Assembly (NCBI RefSeq): GCF_002099425.1
Contig: NW_018344125.1
Location: 5,327,001-5,391,000, forward strand
DNA from: Phascolarctos cinereus
Lineage: Eukaryota > Chordata > Mammalia > Diprotodontia > Phascolarctidae
DNA: 64,000 nt
Reading direction: 5' to 3'
In this document: positions 1 through 9,173 of the stretch, piece by piece
Layout: the number at the start of each line of letters is the position of its first letter
How positions within the stretch are numbered: the stretch's first letter is position 1
Made by a program: the position numbers and the translations under genes
The notes under the pieces: model-generated
The model's database searches: none
Told to the model about the DNA's origin: nothing
Seen by the model: the letters and a program-made list of their open reading frames with translations, nothing else

Positions 1-121
1 TGGCCTTGGAGTCAGGAGGACATAAGTTCAAATCCAGCCTCAGATACTTGACACTTACTAGCTGTGTGACCCTGGGCAAGTCACTTAACCCCAATCGCCT
101 CACCAAAAAAGCAAAAAAAAA
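1..121 (+). repeat. Marsupial CORE-SINE (WSINE1-like), cut by window start
   Basis: The copy carries the SINE body (TTCAAATCCAGCCTCAG ... CTAGCTGTGTGACCCTGGGC ... CACTTAACCCCAATCGCCTC) and ends in an A-rich tail near 121. Its head is missing because the window starts inside it. Confidence 0.9.
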
Positions 122-1245
122 GGATATTGGGGTCGTAGGAGTGAGTAGTCAATTCCCAGTAATAAATCTGGGAATCATCTGCATAGAGATGATAATAGAA
201 CCTGTAGGAGCTAATGAAATCACCAAGAGAGAAAAGCATTGAGAAGAGGACCCAAGATAGAATCTTAAGGTATGCCCATGCATAGAGGTGAGACATAGAG
301 GATGACCCCACATCAGAGACCAAGAAGTGGCCAGTCAAGCAGGAGGAAAAAATGAGAGAGTGGGGATTCTTAAAAACCGAAGAGGAGAGAACATCCAGGA
401 GAATAAGTGGGTCAACTGTATCAAATGCTGTGGAAAACTCCAGAATGAGGGTTGAGAAAAGGCCATTGGCATCTCAGAAGTCATTGGCAACTTTGGAGAG
501 AGCAGTTTCCATTGGATGCTGAAGTTAGAAGCCAGAGTATAAGAGGCTGAGTCATCAGTGACAAAAGAGAAAGGGGAGACAACGTGTATAAATCCTTTTT
601 CTAGGAGTTTGACCTATGAAAGAGAAGAAACAGGTAGGCCAGTTGTTGAGAGGCTAAACATGGGGATGGTCTGGGCATATCTATAGGCAACCGGGAAATA
701 ACCAGTAGAGAGGGAGAGAGTTCAAATGAAGGCAGGGGCTGATGACAGACACAATCAGCTGGAGAAGACAGGAGGGGAGAGGACATAGGGATTGAGCAGG
801 GCACTTGGCCCTGGGGAAAAGGGCCATGTCTTTGTCAGAGACTGGAGCAAAGGAGGAGAGCAGAGAGGGTGATATCGATGAGTTTTCAGATGCAGAGTTG
901 GTGGGAATAAGTGATTATTGGTGACAGATGGCTTCTATTTTATAAAGTGGTAGTAAGTCCAAGTGAAGTAAGTGACAAGGCGTCCAAGTGAGGAGTGAAA
1001 GTTTGGTGTAAGAGGTTAGAGGAGAGAATTTGGGGGAATGCAATGGATATTCAACCAGGGAAGAGAAAAAGGGCAACGAAGGCCCACTGGACATTAGATA
1101 AGAGACCTAGTATCGTCTAGCAGGCTATGAGTAGGAGCAGAGGAAGTAGGTGGTAGAGATAATCCTGCATTGGAGTTTGGCAAGGCATGAAGGGGCTAGC
1201 AATTCAAGGGTAGAAGACTGTGTAACGTTGACCTGATTAATGACA
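122..1245 (-). repeat. L2/CR1-clade LINE, antisense, internal and 5' part
   Basis: The + strand reads as the reverse of an L2-type second open frame, including ATCATCTGCATAGAGATG, the reverse of a YADD-type reverse-transcriptase box (about 173-190). Similar text recurs at 28.1-28.4 kb on the same strand. Frames are broken throughout, so it is an old fossil. Confidence 0.7.
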
Positions 1246-1639
1246 GAGTCAAGACTGATCATACAGGTTGTATGAATGTGTGCATTCTTTGGGGTAATAG
1301 AGCAACTTTTGGTAGAGTGTATCTCTGTGGATAGAGAAGGATTTTATTGTTATTTTTTTAGCCATTTAACTTGCTATGCTGTTTAATTAAATGTCTTTTG
1401 CTTTGAATTAATGTATCTTTTCAAGTTAGCTCAGTAGAAGTAAATGCACCAGAGGGAGCTCGTGATCTAACTCTCACAACATGCCTTGAATATTGAATAA
1501 CTTTTGAAGGGCCCCACACATGAAGGGACATCTGGGTGCTACATATAGATGGCCTAAAAACTGTGATTCTTAGATTACAGATCTATTCCATCTTTTTTTT
1601 TTTATTCCATCTTTTGCAACTCTGCCACCATCACTGCAT

Positions 1640-1885
1640 AAGGAGATGGGAGTCACACAGGATTAAGGACCATTTGGAGTTTTTCTTTGTGTCGTGGCCA
1701 AAGAATTCCTTACCAAGTATCCAGCCTACTGCATGATGAGCCTTTCCAACTTAGCTAGGCTAGACTGGTCTTTAGGAAACAGACAGAGTCTGTTTCCAAG
1801 ATCATACTCAAAGCCTTTCTGGCATGGTAAAAACTTCCAGACCTTGTGCTCCACTGGCATAGCCCATGAGAATTCATGGTGATCT
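1640..1885 (-). repeat. RTE-like LINE 5' fragment (antisense)
   Basis: The reverse complement matches 43440-43600 base for base over many blocks (GGCTATGCCA.TGGAG, AAGACCAG.CTAGC). The copy at 43 kb runs into an RTE-type endonuclease region, so this piece is assigned to the 5' end of the same family. The assignment is by internal comparison only. Confidence 0.5.
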
Positions 1886-1929
1886 CGACACCATGATGAG
1901 TCAGAGGTAGTATGTCACTATTCTAGTTT

Positions 1930-2400
1930 TTAAAAATACATGTTACTCATATCATTTATTCTTTGTCCTCTCAGAGAATCATCGCTCATAACGAAGAATT
2001 TTTTCAAAAAGAAATGAGAAAAAGAAAAAATTTAGCCAAGTTGATTGTTACATTTTTAAAAATCTGACATTATATGCAATGTTTCCTACCCATGGTCCTC
2101 CCACCTCTGCAAAAGAGTGGGGGGAAGGTGTCTTCTATTTCTTCTTTGGTTCCATGCTTGCCCTTTGCCATTTTTGCAACATTCCTCTTTGGTTGTTTTT
2201 TACACGTTGGTGCAGTCATTATGTAGATTGCTTTCTTGGGTCTACTTGTCTCATTCTGCATCAGCTCACATAGCTCTTTCCATGCTTCTCTGTATTCCTC
2301 ACATTCATCCTTTCTTACAGAACAGTAAGATTCCATTACATTCACAGACCACACTTTGTTTAGCCATTTCCTAATTGATGGCATCGATTTTGTTTCCAGT
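1930..2400 (-). repeat. L1 3' region, antisense fragment
   Basis: It has the ordered phrases typical of the antisense marsupial L1 3' part: CATCAGCTCACATAGCTC, TTCCATGCTTCTC, AGATTCCATTACATTCA, TTTAGCCATTTCC. The same order is seen at 13.6-14.0, 25.9-26.1 and 30.6-30.8 kb. Confidence 0.65.
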
Positions 2401-2409
2401 TTTTTTTTT

Positions 2410-2540
2410 TACTATTACCCTATTCAATTTTACAGATGAAGACACTGAGGGCAATAAATGGAAAGGGAAATGCCCATGGTCACAGAGCCAAGCAGTGGCT
2501 GAGACAAGATTTGAATGGAAGTCCAGACTCCAGGTACGAG
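2410..2540 (-). repeat. MIR/MAR1-type SINE fragment
   Basis: It shows TTTTACAGATGAAGACACTGAGG followed by GGTCACAGAGCCAAG and GATTTGAATGGAAG, the antisense CORE-SINE pattern, diverged. Confidence 0.65.
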
Positions 2541-2585
2541 GCTCTTTTCATTATGTTACAGGGCTCTATACCTATAGATTTTTTT

Positions 2586-2770
2586 TTTTAGTTCATCTGT
2601 ATGGAGAACTTTCAGTGTGGAAACTCCTTCCTCTAATGCAAATCAGCACCTGTTCTGTAACTTAAACATTTTCAGAGAGTTGCCTGCAGGGACCTGCCCA
2701 GAGTCACACAGTTAGTGGCGGAGGCCACACAACAGTTCTCACAGCAGCCCGATGCCAATCTTAATGATTG
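2586..2770 (-). repeat. Older CORE-SINE (type D, MON1/MAR-like), antisense
   Basis: GGAAACTCCTTCCTCTAATGC and the following CAGAGTCACACAGTTAGTGG match the D-type SINE seen more fully at 22.54 and 26.79 kb. A younger SINE follows directly at 2774. Confidence 0.5.
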
Positions 2771-2773
2771 GGG

Positions 2774-2936
2774 GTTTTTTAATTTTTTTTTTTATTTTTA
2801 GGCAATTGGGGTTAAGTGACTTGCCCAGAGTCACACAGCTAGTAAGTGTCAAGTGTTTGGTCTGAGGCTGGATTTGAACTCAGGTCCTCCTGACTTCAGG
2901 GCCAGTGCTCTATCCACTGTGCCACCTAGCTGCCCC
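2774..2936 (-). repeat. Marsupial CORE-SINE (WSINE1-like), full length
   Basis: A T-rich tail complement (2774-2800) precedes the full antisense body, ending CACCTAGCTGCCCC at 2936. It carries the TCAAGTGTTTGGTCTGAGG variant shared with the copy at 5104. Confidence 0.93.
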
Positions 2937-3117
2937 TCAAAGTGTACTTTTAACAAGCATCTGTAAAAGAAATATTTTTGGTCAGACTCTCCCAATTTGT
3001 AGTTGGGAAAATATTACCAGGTACGTATACTCTACCAGATTTGGTAATGAATGTTCAATGCTTTTGCCACAAGGTGGCAATATGTCCTGGTCTATATCAG
3101 AATCTAAGCTGACTCTG

Positions 3118-3400
3118 CTTACAGGCTCCTAGATCTAGAGCGGGTAGGGCTCCCAAAGACCACTTAGTCCAACCCTCTCATTTTACAGATGGGGAGACTG
3201 AGGCCCAGGGAGGGGAAGAAACTTGTCCAAGGTCACATACAGGCTCCTAGATCTAGAAGAGGAAGGGCCCTCGGAGTCCATCTAGTCCAACCCCCTTATT
3301 TTACAGAGGAGGAAACTGAGGTCCGAGAAGGGGAAAGGACTTGGCTAATGTCACACAGGTAGTAACTGACTCTAGAGTCAGGGCTCCTGCCACAGCACGC
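3118..3400 (-). repeat. Tandem MAR1-type SINE units (two)
   Basis: Two head-to-tail units of about 118 bp each begin with ACAGGCTCCTAGATCTAGA (about 3124 and 3240). Each runs through TCCAACCC, TTTTACAG, GAAACTGAGG and GTCACA. The same arrangement recurs at several other loci. Confidence 0.75.
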
Positions 3401-3605
3401 ACATTACTCACCCACATTACTTAGAAACAGGTAGCTGGAGAACAGAATCATCAATTCTGCAAGCTGGAAAGGCCCTTGGAGGCCAGGGAGGCTTACCTGA
3501 GCAAGATGCAAACCCCCCAGCTGGCTATCGGGGCTCTTTTTTAAGCCCTCCAGTGTGGAGGAACCTAACTTCCTGAGGCAGTTTGCTCCATCTTGGAGAG
3601 TACTT

Positions 3606-3757
3606 GTTTTGTTTTTTTGTTTTGCTAGGCAATGGGGTTAAGTGACTTGCCTAGGGTCACACAGCTAATAAGTGTTATGTGTCTGAGGCCGCATTTGAAC
3701 TCAGGTCCTCCTGAATCCAGGGACGGTGCTCTATCCACTGTGCCACCTAGCTGCCCC
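3606..3757 (-). repeat. Marsupial CORE-SINE, subtype B (AATAAGTGTTATGTGTCTG)
   Basis: Full antisense body ending CACCTAGCTGCCCC. It differs from subtype A by GTGTTATGTGTCTGAGGC and TCCTGAATCCAGGG, which are also seen at 13711 and 37766. Confidence 0.92.
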
Positions 3758-3785
3758 TTTACTTATGTTTTTTGAAAGGCCGTAT

Positions 3786-4017
3786 TTAGGCTAGGTGGCT
3801 CGGTGGATAGAGTGCTGGGCCTGAAGTCAGAAGACCTGAGTTCAAATTCGGCCTCAGCCACTTACATGCTAGCTATATGACCCTGCACAAGTCACTTCAC
3901 CCTGTTTGCCTTAACCCTCTGGAGAAGGAAATGGCAAACCACTCCAGTATCTTTGCCAAGAGAACAGTATGACCCATGGGGCCACAAAGAGTCCAACATG
4001 CCTGAACAACTGAACAA
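3786..4017 (+). repeat. Marsupial CORE-SINE, long subtype C
   Basis: The tRNA-like head GCTAGGTGGCTCGGTGGATAG is followed by the core. A distinctive 3' extension (GGAGAAGGAAATGGCAAACC, CCAGTATCTTTGCCAAGA, GGGGCCACAAAGAGTC) ends in an ACAACTGAACAA-type tail. Related copies lie at 34745 and, reversed, at 62626. Confidence 0.85.
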
Positions 4018-4021
4018 ATTC

Positions 4022-4225
4022 ATGGTAGAGTCAGGAAGACCTGAGTTCCAATTCTTCCTCGGCCTCTATGTGCGTCTGTGGGCAAATCACTTCATTTCTC
4101 TTTGTTAGTTTAGCTGTCTGTATACAACGGGGACAATAACTACATAGAGTTGTTGGGAAGCTCAAGGGAGACAATAGCTGATAGCTTGCTTTCCAAATCT
4201 TAAAGCACTAAAGAAACATCACCTA
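4022..4225 (+). repeat. MIR-type SINE, degraded
   Basis: AGACCTGAGTTCCAATTC, GGGCAAATCACTTC and the 3' part (AGAGTTGTTGGGAAG ... AAAGCACTAAAG) follow the MIR layout. It directly follows the C-type SINE. Confidence 0.65.
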
Positions 4226-4354
4226 TTATTAAATCAGGTGTAAATATGTGTCTCTGAATTTCCGACAAGTTCTGCTGCTCCACCTAGTTGTCCCCACCCT
4301 CGTTCAGCCCTCTGGGGCTCCTTCTTCCATGTGACAGCTTTTCAAATACTTAGA

Positions 4355-4530
4355 CTCAGGTCTTTGAGCTGGAACTGACCTCCGAGGTCATCTAGTCTAA
4401 TGCACTCATTTTACAGGTGAGCAAACTGAGGTTCCAGGGAAGGCCAATGATTTGCCCAAGGTCACACAAGTGAAAGAATGAGAATTCAAATCCAAATCTA
4501 ACACTCTTTCCACTAGACCAGGTGTCAGGC
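4355..4530 (-). repeat. MAR1-type SINE
   Basis: GAGCTGGAACTGACCTC, GTCATCTAGTCTAATGC, CATTTTACAGGTGAG and AAGGTCACACAAG occur in order. Confidence 0.75.
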
Positions 4531-4870
4531 TTTTCTTCTCCAGGCTAAATATCCCCAGTTCTTTCAACCAAATCTAATATAGCAACATCAAAAGTTTTTA
4601 AAGAAAAGACTGTTAAAATAAATAAATAATAATGGGGGGGGGGCAATAAGTTCTTTCCCCCTCCTGACACTTGGATCTGAACATTGTTCAGTTTTGTAAT
4701 GGCCTTCCTAGAATGTGGCCCCTTTGAGCTGAAGCCCACCCTCCTCGGGTGGCCTGCCCAAGGCACAGACCAGTAGGCCTCTCACCTCCCTAGCACCAGA
4801 CCCTCCACCTCTTTTGATGGCAACCTAAGAGAGCATTCTCCTTTTTGGCCATCACACTTCACGGCTGAGT
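4530..4870 (-). repeat. CR1/L3-type LINE 3' region, antisense fragment
   Basis: TTCTCCAGGCTAAATATCCC and CAGTTCTTTCAACCAAAT are hallmark antisense CR1/L3 phrases. Divergence is high, and a G run interrupts it near 4635. Confidence 0.5.
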
Positions 4871-5103
4871 CATATCAAACTTAGAGGTACGTGTTTATTT
4901 TTCTGTCTAAACTAGCTTATTATCTGAAAACTTACTTCCTCCTTCGCAGAAGAGAGGCAGGGGCCAACTGAGACCAAATACTGCATACATTGTCAGCCAC
5001 AGTCTCCATGTAGATGTTTTGCTTAATTGCTCTTCTTTAGCACAAGAGAGGATTCAGACTGAAGGGGGTGGGTGGGAAATGATCATCAATAAAACAGTTT
5101 TGG

Positions 5104-5251
5104 TTTTTTTTTTAGGCAATTGGGGTTAAGTGACTTGCCCAGGGTCACACAGCTAGTAAGTGTCAAGTGTTTGGTCTGAGGCCGGATTTGAACTCAGGTC
5201 CTCCTGACTTCAGGGCTGGTGCTCTATCCACTGTACCACTTAGCTGTCCCC
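5104..5251 (-). repeat. Marsupial CORE-SINE, subtype A
   Basis: It has a poly-T start, then GGCAATTGGGGTTAAGTGAC, and ends CACTTAGCTGTCCCC. Head and tail are both present. Confidence 0.93.
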
Positions 5252-5424
5252 AATAATATGGTTTTGAAATGGAATTATTAACAACATGTAAAAACTTTCA
5301 AATAATAATGGTAATGAAACTTGGATAGATGAAGTCCTATAAAAAGGAAAGAGAGGGGTCTGAACCTATGACCTCTTACTCACAGACCTGCCAGTACCAT
5401 TGTCACATTACCTATTCTGTTATT

Positions 5425-5555
5425 TACTGGGGTCACTGAGAGGTTAAGTGCTGCCTGGGATCACACAGCCAAGATGTGACAGAGGCAATGCTTGAATCCA
5501 CATCTTCCTGACTCCAAAGCTGTCTCATCATTGCTCCACACTGCCTTTCCACTAG
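5425..5555 (-). repeat. MIR-type SINE, antisense, degraded
   Basis: GAGAGGTTAAGTGCTGCC, GATCACACAGCCAAG and the run to CTCCACACTGCC fit an antisense MIR. Confidence 0.6.
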
Positions 5556-5559
5556 AGAA

Positions 5560-6455
5560 ATAATTCATGTGAAAGGGTGGGTCCCATGGCCATGTATGAC
5601 AGTTTGGCCTCCTTGGGAACTACATTCCCCCAAAGCCTGTGTAGGGGTTCTCTAGTATAGTAATACTCCGGCATGGATTGAGGCTAGCCAACTGTGGAGT
5701 TTGGGGATGCAAGTCAGAAGGTGCAAGGGCTGTGACTAGGGCAGCAACAGGCACAAGGGTGCAATAAAAGTGTTGGGTGAGAAGCCCAGGGCTTCCCTGA
5801 GCTCAACCTCCTCTAAGTGATTGGACAATTTTCCTGCTTTTCGGTGTTGGTAAGAAACGAGAGTTCACTGAGAGGTGACTTCTCTCTGGTCCTATGTGTT
5901 AAAGATATAGGACTGTGGGAGAATGCAGAGGGAATAGACTTAGAGACACCAGTCTGGGGAGGTTTGGGAAGCGACCCTGATAGGGTTTGCCTCTTGATTT
6001 CATTCTTATTTACTTTGCATGCTGTTTTAAGAAAATTTTCCTTACTATGATGTCATGTGCATCATTCAGGCTCAGATTGGGGTAAGGACAAAAAAGATTC
6101 AGTGGAAATGGAGACTTACAAGATGTCCATGGATTGAGATGTCCCCCTTTGAGCCATGGAGCTGGGAGTAGCCAGTGGGGGCACTAATATCAGTGATAGA
6201 AGTCCATGGTTGCATATGTAGACTGTCACTTGTCAGCACCCTCATTTTCTCCTCGGATCTCCCCAGGGGACCTTCTTCTCTGCTGTTTCCCCCTCCCCCT
6301 TATTCCCCTGCCCAGATATTTCCTTCTTCTTTTCCTCCAATGTCCTCTTTCCCATTTCTTTTCCCCAGTGCCAGATCCCTCCCCTGGTGTCTGTAACTCT
6401 TATAGTAGCAACCTGTGGGTTAAGGGGCCTGGCTGCCATGGGAGCTCTCAATTCT
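5560..6455. other. Stretch without recognised gene or repeat
   Basis: This mixed-composition DNA has a C/T-rich segment at 6250-6370. The open frames overlapping that segment are low-complexity and lack any family motif. Confidence 0.5.
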
Positions 6456-6463
6456 GCCTAAGG

Positions 6464-6631
6464 CAGGGGTGGGGAACCTGAGGCCTCGAGGGGACACATG
6501 GCCCTCTAGGTCCTCAAGTGCAGCCCTTTGACTGAATCCAAACTTCATAGAACAAATCTGGACTCAGTCAAAAGGCTTCACCCGAGGACCTAGAGGGCCA
6601 CAGCCTTGAGGCTGAAGGTTCCCCACCCTTG
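6464..6631. mobile_element. hAT-type MITE 1 (CAGGGGTGGGGAACC termini)
   Basis: A long imperfect palindrome bounded by CAGGGGTGGGGAACC and its reverse complement. An 8-bp target duplication flanks it: GCCTAAGG (6456-6463) and GCCTGAGT (6632-6639), 6 of 8 matching. The arms share the GGCCTCGAGG and ACTGAATCCAAACTTCA blocks with copies at 12691 and 26303. It is non-autonomous and too short for any transposase. Confidence 0.85.
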
Positions 6632-6639
6632 GCCTGAGT

Positions 6640-7090
6640 ATTGCCTAAAACAAATCCATTTTCTTCTTAGCATTTCAGTGTCTTTAGGTCCCAAGCCCTA
6701 TGGCACTTGGTTAAAGTCCTTCTCGGCAGTAGTCACTCTCTAAGGCCCCTTTCCTGCTTCTGGGGTATACCAACTACCTGTGTCTAATAAACTGGAGCAC
6801 AGACAGGTACAGGGTCTGTTCACTGGAGTGATCCACCTTACCAAGGTGGCTCTCCCATCTTATGCTTTGGCATAAACAACTTCCATATGAGAACAGAGCA
6901 AGAACTAGAGATCCTTATTGGCCTTAAGACACACTTACCATCCTAGACTGGTCCAGAATAATCAGAGTTGTCTGAGCCACAAGATAGATAGGCAGCGCTG
7001 ACCATCCTACCATGGCTCACCCCTGAATCACACAATCCCGTGCTTAATTCTAGAACCCAACGTATTAACAAATTGATGGTATTTTGTATT
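6640..7090. other. Unassigned DNA between MITE 1 and MIR
   Basis: No recognised repeat or coding signal; average composition. Confidence 0.4.
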
Positions 7091-7093
7091 AGC

Positions 7094-7490
7094 GAATAGA
7101 GTGCTGGACTTGGAGTCAGAAAGACATGGGTTCACAGGATCTAGAGATCACTGAGTCCAACCCACTCATTTTATAGATGGGGAAACAAAAAGAGCAGTTC
7201 AGTGACTTGCCTAGGGTCACACAGCTAGTAATGGTCTGAGGCTAGATTTGAAGGCCTTCCTGACTCCAAGTCTAGCACTCTATCCACTATACCATGCTGC
7301 CATCCAATTCCACCTTTGATGTATAACCCTGAGTAAGTGACTTAACCTCTCTAAGCCTCAGTTTCCTCATATATAAAACGGGTATAAGAAGAACACTTCT
7401 CTCATAGGATTGTTGTGAAGAGGAATGCTAACATACTCAGTGCACTTTGTAAACCTAAAAGCACTATAGAAATGTCAATCATCATCATCA
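7094..7490 (+). repeat. MIR-type SINE split by an antisense MAR1-type SINE
   Basis: MIR 5' text (GAATAGAGTGCTGGACTTGG, 7094-7131) stops and resumes near 7306 (TGTATAACCCTGAGTAAGTG ... AAAGCACTATAGAAATG). Between them, about 7133-7305, lies an antisense SINE with TCACACAGCTAGTAATGG. The antisense unit therefore inserted into an older MIR. Confidence 0.7.
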
Positions 7491-8075
7491 TCATTATGAT
7501 GACTGCACAACTGAGCACAACTGGGCGTGACTGGGCATAGGACCTTCCTTGCCAACAGGGCAAAGTTGAACTTAATAATCCAGACCAACAATAACATAGA
7601 CGGGAAGCACAAGTCTCCCCCTCCCCCCCCAACACTTTGGTACAAGTATCCACTATTCAAATGTGTCCTGGCTTAGTGGGGTCCAAGGCTATCCCCACTG
7701 TCTTTCTTCATTGCTTGCAGCAGGGAGAGGGATAGGGGTGATGAAAAACTGGAGAATACCATTTTGGGGGCACAGTTGTCCTGGATTCTTCTTCCATTTG
7801 CTTAATAGGGAGCTTTGTGAGGGGCAAGTGAAGGAGCCTTTTCCAGGGTTGTGCTCCAATTTTGCAAGTGGTAACCCTAGGGAGAAGGAACCTGGCATTC
7901 ATAAGGAGGAAAACCCCTGGAGTGGAGCACGACTTTGGGTCTCAAACAGGACTCCTAGTTGGTTCTGAAGCGCTTTACTGGATTTCTAGGCCTAGGAAGC
8001 ATTGCCATGTGGGGAAAGGGGGCTGGGGCGGAGAAAACATCCTTACTGAATAGATACTTCCTAGCTTTGTCGAAG
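7490..8075. other. Unassigned upstream flank of TSC22D3
   Basis: It starts in a short ATC/ATG-rich run (7478-7500) at the MIR end. The rest is non-repetitive to my reading and holds no supported gene. Confidence 0.4.
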
Positions 8076-8079
8076 ATAG

Positions 8080-8290
8080 AAGCAATCACTTACGAAGCAT
8101 TTATTAGGCACCTCCTGTATGCCTGGCACTGTTCTACATGCTGAAGATAGACAAAGAGCACAACATTCCCTGCCTTCAACCAATCAACAAGAATTTATCA
8201 GTGCCTACTTTGTGCCAGGCATTGTGCCACATGCTAGGGTGCGTACAAAGACAAGGAATGAAATCTTCCCTGCCCTCCAGGAGTTTCCTG
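8080..8290 (-). repeat. Two tandem L2 3' ends, antisense
   Basis: Two consecutive copies of the L2 3' terminal sequence read backwards: GCATTTATTAGGCACCTCC ... GCCTGGCACTGTTCTACATG (8098 on) and GAATTTATCAGTGCCTAC ... GCCAGGCATTGTGCCACATG (8191 on). They end ~330 bp before the TATA-like box. Confidence 0.75.
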
Positions 8291-8619
8291 CCGAGGCAAG
8301 CTGGCATTAGGAGTAGGGCTGGGGCCAGGGGCTTCTCATCCCTCCTGCTGCCTACAGCCGGCCCTGCTTCCTTCCTCTCCAGGGACAAGAAAACCCTCAG
8401 CCCAGGCGGAGGCAGCCAGGCAGGGGTGGGACGGGAAGGGAAGGTTGCCTGTGCTCGCTAGCTTGCTTTCTGAAGGAAGGATGTGACTTGGCTAGTGGCA
8501 GAGGGAACCCTGAGCCTGGACAACGGGGTCGGGGAAGAGAGAGCAGCCCCGAAGCCCCTCCCGGGAGGGAGGCTGGAGTGCGTGCGGGGCTCTGGGCTGC
8601 GCAGCGGGCCTAAGGGACC

Positions 8620-8631
8620 TATAAACAGCTG
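8620..8631 (+). promoter_or_regulatory. TATA-like box overlapping forkhead and E-box motifs
   Basis: TATAAA (8620-8625) overlaps ATAAACA (8621-8627), which fits the forkhead/FOXO core RTAAAYA, and CAGCTG (8626-8631), an E-box. GILZ is known to be induced by FOXO3 and glucocorticoids. Whether this exact site is used is inference from motif match and position only. Confidence 0.45.
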
Positions 8632-8705
8632 CTGCTAACTTTCTTCCTGCCCTCCAGGAGTGATTTACATGCTGTCATAGCCCTCTGGTGGCTCTGCAGT
8701 GTGCT

Positions 8706-8742
<37 letters not shown>

Positions 8743-8762
8743 CGCTCTCTCTCTCTCTTTCC
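8706..8762. repeat. CT/GA dinucleotide tract in the TSC22D3 leader
   Basis: An uninterrupted CT array is broken once by CGATCG near its middle. It lies about 90 bp downstream of the TATA-like box, so it is probably transcribed. Confidence 0.9.
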
Positions 8763-8961
8763 CTGGACCTCGGCACGAAAGAGGCTTCCCCTCTGTCCCT
8801 CGTCTCTCCTCCTCTCCTCCCCCCACCCCCGGCCCCGCCCCCGCCCCCACCCCAGCCGCGCCTGGGAGTCTTCCCACTGCCGCTACAGGTCCAATCCTGA
8901 GTCTGGGTGTTAAGTTGAGAAACTTGGGCTGTCTGTCTGAGGGCTGTGGCACCAGTAAGCA

Positions 8962-9034
8962 GAGCGGCAGCCGCAGCAGCAGCAGCGGCAGCAGTGGCAG
9001 CCGCAGCAGCAGCCGCAGCAGGAAGCCAGCAGCC
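8962..9034 (+). repeat. CAG/CCG-rich interrupted triplet repeat in 5' leader
   Basis: Repeating GCAGCAGC, GGCAGC and CCGCAGC units form an impure CAG/CGG block between the CT tract and the start codon. Read on either strand it gives poly-Ser/Arg or poly-Ala frames, which are artefacts of the triplets. Confidence 0.8.
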
Positions 9035-9173
9035 TTGACGCTCGGCTCCGCCGGCCGCTGAGTTTGGCGCCTCCAAGAAGCTCAGTCCCGAGAAGGCTCA
9101 GCGAGGAGTCAGAGTGTCCCTTGGGGACCGTCTGGGCGCAGCTCCCTCCCGAGCCGGCCCTGAGCGAGCTACG

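Larger units (their letters stand above)
8650..9173 (+). other. TSC22D3: 5' leader (5' UTR) of the TSC22D3 long transcript
   Basis: The start is inferred from the TATA-like box ~30 bp upstream; no transcript evidence is available. The leader holds a CT dinucleotide tract (8706-8762), a C-rich stretch with GGGGCGGGG-type SP1 sites on the opposite strand (about 8833-8850) and a CAG/CCG-rich block (8962-9034). Apart from one ATG at 8669 there is no ATG before the coding start, which favours initiation at 9174. Confidence 0.6.

Noticed and set aside
8098-8130. Possible glucocorticoid response element around the TGTTCT hexamer upstream of TSC22D3
   Set aside because: Only one half site is present; the partner half does not fit, and the bases belong to an L2 3' end.
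8675-9076. 133-codon - strand frame with poly-Ala and Glu/Arg runs over the TSC22D3 leader
   Set aside because: It translates the CAG/CCG and CT repeats from the wrong strand; the + strand exon explains the locus.
9114-9173. N-terminal extension of the TSC22D3 frame upstream of 9174
   Set aside because: The codon at 9114 is GTG, not ATG. The ATG at 9174 has a good start context and lines up with the known isoform 1 start.
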